In this document: piece by piece, positions 12,022 to 23,227 of the stretch
Layout of the letters: each line of letters opens with the position of its first letter
Numbering within the stretch: position 1 is the first letter of the stretch
Assembly: GCA_963966185.1 (NCBI GenBank)
Contig: CAWZYM010000173.1
Span: 248,001 to 312,000 of the forward strand
DNA length: 64,000 bases
Direction of reading: 5' to 3'
Source: Rhabditoides inermis
Taxonomy: Eukaryota; Nematoda; Chromadorea; Rhabditida; Rhabditidae
The notes under the pieces: generated by a model
Databases searched by the model: none
Seen by the model: the letters and a program-made list of their open reading frames with translations, nothing else
Told to the model about the DNA's origin: nothing
Translations under genes and position numbers: made by a program

Positions 12022-12714
12022 CTAGCCAAAATTAAAAATCTCGGAGAGCACCGGAAGTGTCCTAATTAGGCGCCGAAAGTTTAAAACGGTTTTCTTGAAA
12101 GTAGATACCCATCTGGGAGACGCCTTGAAATTGTTGGCGTGGTATTTATCCTCGTTCAAAGTCAGCGCCATGCGAGAAATGTCCACATCGTGCAACATCA
12201 CTCCTAAAAAGTAACACAAATACACATAAAAACTAGGAAATACAAACGTACCTTCATTCATTTTCTCGGTAACAACCGCTCAGACTGCGCCACTTCTTGG
12301 TCTTCGCGGACAAAGCGTATTCGATTGCCTTCTTCACCTGACAAAATCGTGAATTGAAGGAAAAAAAAGTTGAAAAAGTTGAAAAATCGAAATAAAATGA
12401 ATACTACATACACGTAAAAAAAAACTCACCTCTTCGAACGAGCGGACAGAGTTAGAGAGAACAATGGTGTTCATCTCCGCTTCGTACTGCTCCATATCCT
12501 CGGGTTCGTCTCCAGTCCACTCCACATCGTCCAAATCCGGCGACGGCACAGTATCATCAAACGAGTCGAAATCCGTTTCTCCAAACTCGACCTGCTGGAG
12601 AAGGGCACAGAGAGAGGCAGCGATCTTCTCCTGCTTGCGTGACAGCTGCGACGACGAGGCAGAGCCAAACCTGTCCACCAGGCGACCGACAATATTCGCG
12701 AGACACACAGACAT
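12022..12714 (-). pseudogene. Transposase N-terminal part with CENP-B/Tc5-type helix-turn-helix
   Basis: Three minus-strand exons read in order: an acidic N-terminal part from ATG at 12714 (MSVCLANIVGRLVDRFG... DSVRSFEE-like end), then VKKAIEYALSAKTKKWRSLS, then DISRMALTLNEDKY, NNFKASPRWVSTFKK and RRLIRTLPVLSEIFNFG with a stop at 12022. The pattern alternating helices, N-x-F-K-A-S-x-x-W-x-x-x-F-K-K, is that of the HTH_Tnp_Tc5/CENP-B DNA-binding domain. Joining exon 2 to exon 3 as read places a TGA in frame (after RENE near 12255), and the DDE catalytic region is absent, so the product would be only a DNA-binding fragment. It is called a pseudogene for these reasons. Confidence 0.5.
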
Positions 12715-13002
12715 AGTTAGTGTACCCACACATCGGTGAAGTGGTTTATATACAAAAACTTACAGGATGCGTTTATCATCACGGATGTCCTCTTTTTATC
12801 ATCACGGAAGTATATTTTCCCGGTAACAATAGGAAGTCAACAGGAACAATCGTGAAAAAAACAACAACAACAACAAATAAACTTCTTGTTAGAAATATAA
12901 AAAAACATTCTGGTCTGACGATGTAGACAAATAAACTCTATTTTACAATAATTTTGTGTTATGAAAATGTGTTACGAATTTAGCAAAAAGTTGTCTACAT
13001 AG

Positions 13003-13075
13003 GGGGATCGAACCATCGAGTACTCGTCTTGAAATTCCACTCGCTATCCACTAGGCCGCCGAAGCTGTGCCAACA
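13003..13075 (-). repeat. tRNA-like (SINE-type) module
   Basis: On the minus strand the stretch carries an A-box-like GGCCTAGTGGATAGCG and a B-box-like GGTTCGATCCC about 45 bases apart, as in tRNA genes, but acceptor and anticodon stems do not pair. It looks tRNA-derived, not a working tRNA. Confidence 0.4.
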
Positions 13076-13250
13076 GGTCAAAATTTCGGGATGTCATACG
13101 CACGTTCTAAACTTTCGGCGCCTAATTAGGACACTTCCGGTGCTCTCCGAGATTTTTAATTTTGGCTAGCTCATTGTTTGGGGGATTCCTACACCATGCC
13201 ATCGAAACATTGCGAGTTGTGGGGGTGCCCCGGTGCCACTTGCTTGTGAG

Positions 13251-13301
13251 AATGTAGTAGCAGACGGAGGGAAAAAAAGAAGAGAGATATAGAGATATAT
13301 G

Positions 13302-13339
<38 letters not shown>

Positions 13340-14774
13340 TCACTGGATCGGACAGGTAGGGTTAGGACTGTGCGGTATTATACAGCATATATTCCGTTTG
13401 CGCACAGCTCAACATTTCTCGTCAAAAACATTATGTTGTCTAATAGTTTTACAGTACCCTAAACTGTTAGACAATGAACATTTCTTTTCGCGTTCACAGT
13501 TCCTATTCGCAAAGCTGTGTGTCACCACACCTAACTAGCGTAGTGGTACGCTCTTGCTTGGCAAGAATGAGTTCGCGGGTTCAGTTTTCACCGATCACGC
13601 AAAGTTTTGTCAATTTGAAAACCTCATTGAAAGAATCGTGATCTTTCTCTAGCCACCCAAATGTATCTCATGGAAAAAGTGAAACTCATTTGCGAGCCTA
13701 CAAAAGAACGAAGCTGGTTTCACATCGCCGCGATGGTTTCATTCTCCGTCTAAGTATCATAACAACTTCAGCGATGAATAAATACCTGCGTTATCAGCAT
13801 TAAATTTACAACAATCATTTGTGTCCTGCGTACGCGTACTCTAATTAATTAGTGTCTGTCCGCGCCGCCGGGCCATTGTTTATTATTTAGACCAGCCCGG
13901 TCCGTGGTTTACCGAGACTACTCATTCACACTCCCGCCAGTCGATGCGTTAGATGCGTTCAAATATCTATTTTCACGTATTAGATAACGCCAATCTGTCT
14001 GCCCTACGCTCAAAAACACTTTCATACGTAGATAAACGAGTGATTTGTGATTGTAAATCCCATGATTCATGCCCGAGATTGCGATACTTATGAAGACTTT
14101 ATGTGCGACGCAGTATTTCTGCAATAAATTATTATTATTATTATTAAGATTACTTAGCAACACAGCGGGCTCGATAAAAGTTCTTCCTCTCGGGTCTCAT
14201 TTGGGTATGAATTACCTTCGTTGTGTTTCTAGCCTCGGGCGGGCGGGTCGCGCGCTCTCACTCTCACTCACTCGCTCGCTGACTACCGACCGCCGCCTGG
14301 CGTTATCGATTTTGGACGGGCTCTTGGTTGCATGCAGGCAGCTAGCCAGCCAGCCGGGCCCGATTCTGTCGCGCTTCTCTCGATCTCCTAACACCGCTCA
14401 TGCATCCACAATGCTGACAAAATATGAGGCGCCTCCTGCTTATAGACACGTGTTTTCCCCCGCGGTGTGTTTCGATTATTCGATACTCGCGAGTGTTTGC
14501 GCGCTGTTTCCGGCGCGTATCGAGTGTTCGTTCGCCCTCTCTCTTCTCTTTCCACAACGCATTCCCATTGTCGAAGCCAACTCATCCCTATATGGCGCAC
14601 GCATTCCACACAATGTGTCGCTATGTTTGATATTCTCAATGGAATCGATCATGTGCTGTGCATTTCGCAATCGTATTTGTCATAATCCATCCCGCATATC
14701 CATTGCAGGAGCTTGGTGTTTGAGCCGTATTTCGCGTCGTTTCTGGGATCAGCAACCCGCCCGACACTGCCATC
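13251..14774. other. Upstream region of the UNC-18 gene
   Basis: No protein-coding exon is supported. It holds a (GA)n run at about 13308-13340, a second weak tRNA-like stretch near 13535-13590, and a GC-rich, CT-rich block at 14210-14770 that ends in the UNC-18 start codon and probably contains its promoter and 5' UTR. A 245-codon open frame across this block is composition-driven and shares no reading frame with the UNC-18 start. Confidence 0.4.
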
Positions 14775-17700
14775 ATGTCACTCAAACAAATCGTCGGCCA
14801 AAGTGAGTAACCTTTTATTATAAAACCGCGAATTATGTAATGTGTAACTGTAAGATAGTAGAGTTGTTATTCATTATAAGTTGTAAGTGTAAGTGGTTGT
14901 TTATGCGCGTCCGAACAGCCTGAGCATGTTGTATCTGGTGAACAGTCCGGCGTCGCGCAGTCTGGCCAGCAGGTAGAGGGCGTTCTTGACCACATCGGCT
15001 CCCAGCTGCCCCGACCAACGCAGCCACACAGACATCGGCTTGCCTGAAAACGTTGTTCATTGAGTTATCGATCTTATTTTGCTAGAATCCTAGACTTTTC
15101 AACGCTCTTCATCTCACTTTTCTGCGCAGCATGTAACATGTGATTTGCGTTTGTTTATTCGTCATCTACGAAACATGCACGCTTCAAACCCACTCAATCC
15201 GAACTCCTTGCCGGCGGTGAGTGTGTTGACGCGTCCGTAGATGGCCAGTATCTCCAGTGTCACCCTATCGATCAGCTTCATCTGCAACATACCCCGTTCT
15301 CGCACCTCTCTTTCTCCCATCCTCACCTCCTGTTTGACATTCTTCCTCGCCATCGCCCTCCTCTGCTCGTACTCGCGAATATCATTCTCGAACTGATTGA
15401 GCCGCCCCGAGTACTTGATGTCGAACACCTTCAACTCCTTGCTCGTCTTGGATAGCTTCTCCTTGATGCCCTGCAACTAAGCGCATCTCCCACGCGTCTC
15501 GAATTCGGTCGTGATTATTTGAGAATCGAGTGCCTCCTCTCATCTATTGTCTGTGAGTGCGTATTTCACAAGAGTGCGCAGCGCTGGCATATTGATCTCG
15601 GCACTCGCTCGGTGGAAGCGTAGAAGGGATAGAATGTGTGCAAGAGAAAGCGAGTCGAGTTTGCCAGCGTGTTTTTCACGTCGAGAAAGCATCGAATAGG
15701 CGACCAGGGAGCCGCCTGCCCCTTATTGGGTTCACTCGCGAGCTCGGCAAGAAAGGAAACGCGTGTCGCGCGTCTCAGCTCATCAGAGAAACACTGACTC
15801 TAACGAAAATTCGATTCATGCAGTGTCTTGAGACTCGAATCTACATAACATGATTCATAATTCATGAACATGTTGCTGACCGTGTAATCGGCGATGCATC
15901 TCTGAATGGCGGCGAGTTGCCGCTCAAGGGTCGCCTCGTTGGCATCGTCGTACTGCGACAGGGCAGTATTCCTGCAAGCAGTCTATCACGCTGCCGACCA
16001 GCTCTACCCACATGAGGTTGTTGTTCTCGTTGCTGACCGTGTCCTTGGCGCCATCGAGCACGCTCTCGCTGGCGATGGAGGAGCACGAGGAGCGAGCCGT
16101 CGCGCACGCCTGTTGCTCGAGGTGCAGCGCGTGCCGTAGCGACGACAACTCGTTCTCAAGCGGAAGTTGTTGTGGAGATGGAGATCATACGCACCATGGC
16201 TTTCTCGCGCTTGTCCACATCGTCGGGCTGCGTGTCGTCGAGTCGCTTGATCTGCCGCTCCAGCTTCTCGATTTGTCTGGAGCTCAATGTTTCCTGGTAC
16301 GCGACCATGACTCACTCCCTCTTGCGCTCGTCGCGAGTGGCGTAGTTGTAGCGTCCGCGGCGCACCGGCTCGACCTTGCTGCCCTTGCCCGCCCTGTCCT
16401 TGTGTTTCTTGCCCGATCCGGGTTTGGATGTGGCGACCGGCGGTTGCTGTTGCTGCTGACGCAGCGCCTGGTTCTCGATCAGCGCGTTCAGTCGGTCCAG
16501 ATCTCTCTGAATGAAGTGGCTGAAGAAGTGCAATTGGGACGAAGACGCACCTTGAGCTGCCGCTTGACGCGAATGTTCTGCGGGTTGTCGAGGTTGAGCG
16601 AGCGTATGTTGCGCTCGATCTTGTTTCTGCATGAATGGTGTTGGATTGGTTGGAATCCGATCCGAAACACACCGCTCCTCTTCGTAATTGGTGGTTCCGA
16701 CCATGGTTGAGCCGTCACGCCGCCCTGCTAGGGAGGCGACCGCGCAGTGGGGGAAAGGAAGTAGGAATGACAAGTGGAAGTAAGGGAAGTGATTGACTGA
16801 CACGTAAAAGTGTGATCAGTCTCTTCGAAACTGCTTCTTCAAACGAAAAATGACATATTGAATTCAGCATTGAAAAAGTTTTGAAGCGACTAACCGCTAC
16901 ATGTGTTACAGAGCTGATGAACGAGGTGATCCGGCCGCTGAAGAAGCCGGAGGGCAAGGGCTGGAACGTGCTGGTGGTGGACCGGCTTGCCATGAAGATG
17001 ATGAGCGCCTGCTGCAAGATGCACACCATCATGGACGTGAGTCGACTTTGGTTTTGTTTTTGTCACAACTGCAGCGTATTGTCGTGCCCATTTGAAATGT
17101 GGGGTGAATGAAGTGTGAAACATATTTCTGAGAAAGTTCAGTGAATCTCACGTACATTGTTCGGGACTGAAACGATATGTTTCTTGTCTTGCAGGAGGGC
17201 ATCACGATCGTGGAGGACCTGGGAAAGAGGCGCGAGCCGCTGCCCATGCTGGAGGCCATCTACCTCCTCGCGCCCACGCAGGAGTCGGTGAGTGAGGGAA
17301 GGAGGAAAGGCAGGGTGATTGTGGTGGAACTACATCTTCTTGAAGTATTTTATAAAAGTATTACAGTGGTGTTGTAATTTTCATGAAACCTATTTGTTAG
17401 GATTATGATTTTTCTCACGAAGGGATTGTTCATATTGTCTTGGTAGACTAGGTTGTGAGCTGTGATGAAGAGAGGGAGAGGGAGAAGCTGAGAAGTTCAT
17501 GTCACGCACTCCTCGGCCAATTTTCTGTCATCTGGGAAGTTATCACTCGCTTGGTTCAGATTGATCGCGTGATTGCCGATTACTCGATCCGGCAGCAGTA
17601 CAAGTGCGCGCACATCTTCTTCACCGAAGCCTGCCCCGACCAGCTGTTCTCCACGCTCAGGTGAGAGGAGGAGAAGTCTGAGGGGGGGGGGAGAAGATTT

Positions 17701-20700
17701 TACCCTTCCATGATCCTTCATCAGAAGTAGATTTTCAATGTTGATTGACGAGTGGAAATTGCTGCTGTAACTGTTGCGAGCGTATTCTACAGTGAGCCGG
17801 GTGCGAGTACTTTTCGTTGGTTAGAGTGTGTGATGTGTGATGTGTGTGTCTGCAGCAAGTCTGCCGCCTCCCGCTACATCAAGACACTGAAGGAGATCAA
17901 CGTGGCATTCACGCCCTACGAGTCGCAGGTTAGGAGGGTTTATGTATTTTTGTAAAGTCATTTTCAAATTCTCTAAATGGATGACATTGACCTTTACTGA
18001 AACTCTAGTTTATGGTAGAGCCGTGATGCGTACATTTTGTGTTAGTGATTGATAAGGTTGTACCGTTTGTCGACCGTTGCTTTGAGGTGTACACGCTGGA
18101 CTCTCCGGACACGTTCTTCCTCTACTACAACGCCCAGAAGCAGGTTGGAAAACCGGCAACTAATATCATTTATACTGTCCTCATTTATGAAAGAGACATT
18201 GAGTGCCACTTTCAACTTAGGAGGGTGGGATGATTTGTTGGGGGGGGGGGGGGGGTGGATTGTTATCGGATCGAATCGTATTTGATACTTTGTACTACTT
18301 ACTTTATGAAAAGGGAAGAGTCATTGAGTGCCACTTGAATTGAGGCATGTGTATTTTTCGTGATACGTTGGTTAACATTGTATTACTTTGAATTATATGT
18401 ACTCACAGTGGGCATGAGAGATTGGCGCTTAGGTTGTGGTTGTTGCATATTTCTCATGGTGTTACTGTTCTAGTTTTTATATTTTTTCTGTCTTTGAGGG
18501 TGGTCTGACGACGAATCTGGAGCGCATCGCTGAACAGATTGCAACCGTGTGTGCCACGCTCGGAGAGTACCCCAGTCTCAGGTAGGAGAGAGAGGGGGCG
18601 GGAGAGAGAGAGAGAAAGAGAGAGCGAGAGGGAGAGAAATGTATCCAGAATCATTGTACCTGTGAGTATACGGTAGGCCAAGATCTTGCTAGATCGGTAC
18701 TATGCAGTCTTTATCCATGTTGATTCACGTGTAAGATGGTAGATGCTGCAGTTCATTATCTGATCAGGCTAATGACCAGCTCTGATAGTGTATGGAAAGC
18801 GTACATCTTGGGGTTATAGATGATATGCTACTGCATGTTGGTTGCAATAAACATTTCCATTTCAGGTACCGCGGCGACTTTGAGCGTAACGTGGAGCTGG
18901 CACATCTGGTGGAGCAGAAGCTGGACGCGTACAAGGCGAGTGGGGGAGAGGGAGGGGAGCAGAGAGGGAGAGAGATATGGAGAGGAAGAGGGAGGGAGGA
19001 AGGAAGATATTGTGGTAGGAAGTGCATATTGTATCAGCTCTCACTATTGTTCATGTTATTGTGTATATTGTAGGCGGACGATCCGTCTATGGGCGAGGGC
19101 GCGGAGAAGGCGAGAAGCCAGCTGATCATTATTGGTGAGGAGAGGAAGAGAGAGAGAGGGGGGAGGGAGAAAGAGAGAGAGATGACGGTTTCCATTCGCA
19201 GACCGCGGCTTTGACGCTGTGACTCCGCTGCTTCACGAGCTCACTCTACAGGTGTGTATTTGAGTGTTTACTTGTTTACATGTATGTTTGTTTACATGTG
19301 TGTTTGTTTACATGTCTGTATCCCTTGCAGGCCATGTGCTACGACCTTCTGGGCATCGAGAACGACGTGTACAAGTACGAGACGGGCGGTGGCGAGAGTG
19401 TGGAGAAGGAGGTGCGTTCGGAATGGGAACTGTTATGTTTCATCGCCATGAGAGGTCGGATAATGTGGTGGATGTGACAATTTTGGTCCCTTTTTCGCTT
19501 TCTAAAATAATAATCTTTATCTGCCAAGAAATTATAGAGGCACAGTAACACAACAGGAAATGTACAGTGTGGCAAATATTAAAAATTAAATTAAATTTAT
19601 TACACCACGAGGATGCTTCACACATGAAAATGCCTGTGAACAATGACAATGGAGGGAATGCAGTAGAGTACTAGATGTTATGGTTCTAGAAAACCAGTAA
19701 TGAGAATCCACGGTGACGGTGTGTCTTCTGGCTAGCGGCTGACAACGTGTCAGGGTGGTCGCCAACCCAACGCGATAGCGGAACTTCTTTCGGAGCTGAC
19801 CTGACCATGGGGAGCTCCGTGATAATTCTCTTCCTGCAGGTGCTTCTGGACGAGAACGACGATCTGTGGGTGGACAACCGCCACAAGCACATTGCCATCG
19901 TATCGCAGGAGGTACGGTCTTTGGTTGTTTACTTGTTCACTACTCACATACTCTCTGCTTTTTACTCGTTCACTCTCTGCTTTGTCAATTCGTTGTTGTA
20001 TGTGTTCTTTACATGTTGTTTTCAGGTGACGAAGGGTCTGAAGAAGTTCTCGGACACGAAGATGGGCATGAAGGCGGATTCGAAGAGCATCAAGGATCTG
20101 TCGATGATGATCAAGAAGATGCCCCAGTTCCAGAAGGTACGCATGTTTGTCTGTGAGAGTTATGTTTCACGCATAGGCTAGGGTTTTTTTGAACTTCAAT
20201 TACGATAATGTATACAATGTGTTTCATGGTGAAGAGATATGTTACGCATTGAAATGATTTCCAATTTTTCCAATATGTTCTGAATGCGGTCAATAGAGGT
20301 AATAATGATAATTGAGTTTTGATTATTCAGGAGCTGAACAAGTTCTCTACGCACTTCCACTTGGCGGAGGAGTGCATGAAGCAGTACCAGCAGGGAGTCG
20401 ACAAGCTGTGCAAGGTGGAGCAGGTGGGTGCAACGACTGACGAATGCTCCTGCTCCTTCTGCTCCTTCTGCTCTTTCTCTCTTTGCTACTCTTGCAGCTC
20501 CCCCTCTCATTCTCTCTTCATCTTCATGGTTTTATCGGACATATCAGTTCTCATTTCCTTTCAGGACCTGGCTATGCAGGTGGACGCGGAGGGCGAGCGC
20601 GTCAAGGACCCGATGAAGCTGATGGTGCCTCTGCTGATCGACCCGGCAGTCCGCACGGAGGACCGCCTCCGACTCATGCTACTCTACATTCTCAGCAAGA

Positions 20701-22506
20701 ACGGTCCGTGATCTTGCTTTCGCTTGTCCTTACAGTCTAACCTCCATTCCAGGCATATCCGAACAGAACTTGAACAAATTGATGCAGTGTTTGTGATTGA
20801 TTGAAGAATACCGATTGATTTATTGATTGATTACATGGATTGCAGGCATCACTGACGAGAACCTGAACAAGGTGATGCAGCACGCGAATGTGGCAATGGC
20901 CGAGAAGGAGACGCTCACCAACGCAGCCCTGCTGGGCTTGAACATCACCACCGATGTGAGTGGGGGAGGGGGAGTGGCATGATTAGTCGCACTTTGAGGA
21001 GTAATAGCATACGGTCGTGAAGTGAATTATCTTTCATTGGGGAGGATTCATGTTCGATGTGCATTTGCGTAGCGTAAGAGATTTTACATGACGTATTTGA
21101 GTTTTGAGTTGTACGTTTCAAGAGTAACATGTGAGTGGCATCTGTGGTTGAGGTGTAATGAGTGAAGATTGATCTTGTTTAGTTATAATTGCCGATAAGA
21201 ATGTTCAGAATGTGTTTTGTGACTGATTTGAATGAAACTTGGTCTCGATATAAGTTGTTTGTCGTATTCCAGCAGGGCCGCAAGAAGGTGTGGGCGCCGG
21301 CGCGCAAGGACAGGCCGCACGAGCAGGTGGGGAGGGGAGGGAGAGGAGAGAAAGGGGAGGAGAGGAGAGAGAGAGAGAGAGGAACGAGGGAGAGAGAGAA
21401 AGGTTTTTGGTATTTGGAGGGACATTGTCTTATTGTCACCTATTCAGTTTCACCTATTGGTAATTGAAACTAAATATTGTGGTATGATTGCATAAAATTT
21501 TGATATGTTTTCCTTGCATTAATATTAGTTTCGGATTCGATTGATGATTTTTATGATTGGATGATTCTGTGTGTATTTTTCGTATGGGTTGCGTGTGACA
21601 ATTTAATCAGTAATGATGTTTCCAATATTAGTGTGTACCATTGCTTCATAGCCTATCTGATTTTCTGAAACGTAAAAGGGAAAGTGGCGGTGGATGCATT
21701 TCTTGGTACAGTTTTGATCTCGTTACGAGCAGACATCCGTAATTCACTTAACTGTCATGTTGTGCTACTTGATTCTAGACACATATTCTGATTCTGATAC
21801 TGATTCTTCTCGTGTTGTAGGTGTACCAGTCGTCTCGCTGGGTGCCGCTCATCAAGGACATTATCGAGGACGCGATCGACGACAAGCTGGACACGAAGCA
21901 CTTCCCATTCCTCGCCGGAAGACAGGTCAACCAGCCCTATCGGTCAGTCGGTGTGCATTATATTACATTGTATTATATTATATTCTCTATATTGAAAATC
22001 GTTGGGCTATGGTGTAGTGTCATAGTCCTTCTTCGATACCCTCCGCAGAGTAATCTCTTGACTCGGGGGATACCTTTACCTTTACATGTTTAACCTATAT
22101 TGTATATTGGATTCTTTAGCGCTCCGACGTCTGCCCGCTACGGTCAGTGGCACAAGGAGCGCGGACAGCAGAGCGCGTTCCGATCCGGACCGAGGTAGGG
22201 AGAGAGGGGGGGAAGAGAGAATAGAGAGAGAGAGAGAGAGAGAGAAAGAGAGGGCGGAAGGAGAGAGAGTGACCTCCTTCCTCTCCAGGCTGATCATCTT
22301 CATCGTGGGCGGGGTGACGTACTCTGAGATGCGCGCCGCCTACGAGGTCACCAAGGACAAGAAGCCGTGGGAGGTGGTCATCGGTGGGTAGTGTCTGGAT
22401 CTCCACTCATGCTCGTATGATATGTGTTGCAGGCTCTGACCAGATTGTGACCCCGGACCGCTTCCTGTCGAACCTTCGGGAGCTGAACAGGCCGCGCGAG
22501 CAATGA
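14775..22506 (+). CDS. unc-18: UNC-18 / Munc18-type syntaxin-binding protein (Sec1 family)
   Basis: Cytosolic Sec1/Munc18 protein that binds syntaxin and SNARE complexes and is needed for synaptic vesicle docking and fusion. I traced 21 exons: 14775-14802, 16912-17036, 17195-17287, 17560-17660, 17856-17928, 18087-18143, 18499-18581, 18866-18935, 19074-19134, 19202-19251, 19331-19411, 19840-19911, 20026-20136, 20331-20423, 20565-20703, 20846-20955, 21273-21326, 21821-21942, 22120-22194, 22289-22383, 22433-22506. They sum to 1767 nt, 588 residues, close to the ~590 of nematode UNC-18. Hallmarks: start [78 protein letters not shown], [27 protein letters not shown] and the end ELNRPREQ. Intron 8 is GC-AG (TACAAG then GCGAGT), several acceptors are TTTGAG, and exon 17 has a tandem CAG acceptor adding or skipping one Gln. 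An antisense gene lies in intron 1. Confidence 0.96.
14901..16704 (-). CDS. Nested antisense coiled-coil gene in UNC-18 intron 1
   Basis: Minus-strand exons splice into one frame: ATG at 16704 ([10 protein letters not shown]), [37 protein letters not shown] with a Q run, a Lys/Gly-rich basic part, [89 protein letters not shown] and the last exon [18 protein letters not shown] to TAA at 14901. Heptad-like Leu/Ile spacing suggests coiled coils throughout, with a compact non-coil C-terminus. No family was recognised. The whole gene lies inside the 2.1-kb first intron of unc-18 on the opposite strand, and its first exon is 207 bp from unc-18 exon 2. One junction near 16299-16320 needs either a 22-nt intron (GTGAGT...CAG) or leaves a TGA in frame. 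Other introns are 40-60 nt except one of about 0.4 kb. Confidence 0.65.
20753..20796 (+). pseudogene. Duplicate of UNC-18 exon 16 start with stop (possible poison exon)
   Basis: After a good acceptor (CCATTCCAG) the sequence reads [14 protein letters not shown] and then TGA. The true exon 16, 93 bp downstream, reads [14 protein letters not shown] at the same phase. This is a diverged tandem copy of the exon 5' part. It retains a usable 3' splice site but has no nearby donor. Its use would truncate UNC-18 inside domain 3. Confidence 0.65.
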
Positions 22507-23083
22507 CTGGCGGCCGGGACGGGGCGATTCACAGTCACCGACGAGACGATACACCTCAACTGCTAGAGCCTGTCTGGCTAGCTAGCCAGACACGTCCTCT
22601 CCCTCTCTCTCTGTCCGCTGACTGCGCCCCGCCTCCCGACCCCGAGTACCCTGGCTGTTTGTACTACACGTTGCGTGTTGACGCAATGTCACTTGCGTCA
22701 ACTTTGTGTAGTATAAGCGGTTCTCCTGTAAGTAGCCAGCCCCTAAGTTATTCCCCCCCTTCTCTCTCGCTCTCTCCATTCCACTGTGTCTCTATTATTC
22801 TATGCACTTGTGCTGTGCGTTATACTCTTGCTTTGTTTTGTATGCATTGACTGCTACTACTACTCTTTGCAATACGACATGTTTGTGAGATATATAAGGT
22901 AGCATGGTTAGAGTGTGGCTAAGAATGTATGTAATATTTGTCTCCTAGTCAGTGTCCCTCTCCAGTTGTGCGATACGTTTCATCCAAGTGTTTATATAAT
23001 CCCCCCACCACTTTTTTTGTTGTGAAAGCCCGTGTGTATGCTTCCATAGAATGTTTTCGCATAATTTATTCCAGTTAAATAAA
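22507..23083 (+). terminator. UNC-18 3' UTR and poly(A) signal
   Basis: The stretch after the UNC-18 stop has no other coding. A canonical AATAAA lies at 23078-23083 inside GTTAAATAAACTAG. It is the only strong signal before the next feature, giving a 3' UTR of about 590 bases. Confidence 0.55.
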
Positions 23084-23180
23084 CTAGTTTTGGCTATGGC
23101 ACATGTTGTGGGAACTGAGGAGATTCAGTGGTGATGAAATGATAAGAAGATGAGAATAGGACGCGACTTGGTTACGTCCG

Positions 23181-23227
23181 GCTAAAAGAACACCGTAATA
23201 ATAGACTCATTACGGTGTTCTTTTAGC
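23181..23227. other. Perfect 19-bp hairpin downstream of UNC-18
   Basis: The arm GCTAAAAGAACACCGTAAT (23181-23199) is perfectly complementary to 23209-23227, with a 9-base loop. No mismatch or bulge occurs. It lies about 100 bp after the UNC-18 poly(A) signal. It could be a small MITE, a termination structure or a short-RNA source; the sequence does not decide. Confidence 0.6.

Larger units (their letters stand above)
11945..13250. mobile_element. Element with inverted terminal copies around a CENP-B/Tc5-type gene
   Basis: 11945-12083 and 13102-13250 are inverted copies of about 140-150 bp with very few mismatches. They share CAAGTGGCACCGGGGCACC, CAATGTTTCGATGGCATGG and CGGAAGTGTCCTAATTAGG. 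The left copy includes the last codons of the minus-strand gene inside; the right copy repeats those codons in the opposite orientation. The enclosed ~1 kb contains that gene and a tRNA-like repeat. I infer a non-autonomous transposon or a foldback formed around a transposase fragment. Confidence 0.5.

Noticed and set aside
14069..14806. 245-codon open frame before and across the UNC-18 start
   Set aside because: It lies over a GC/CT-rich upstream region and overlaps UNC-18 exon 1 in another frame; no domain or splice logic.
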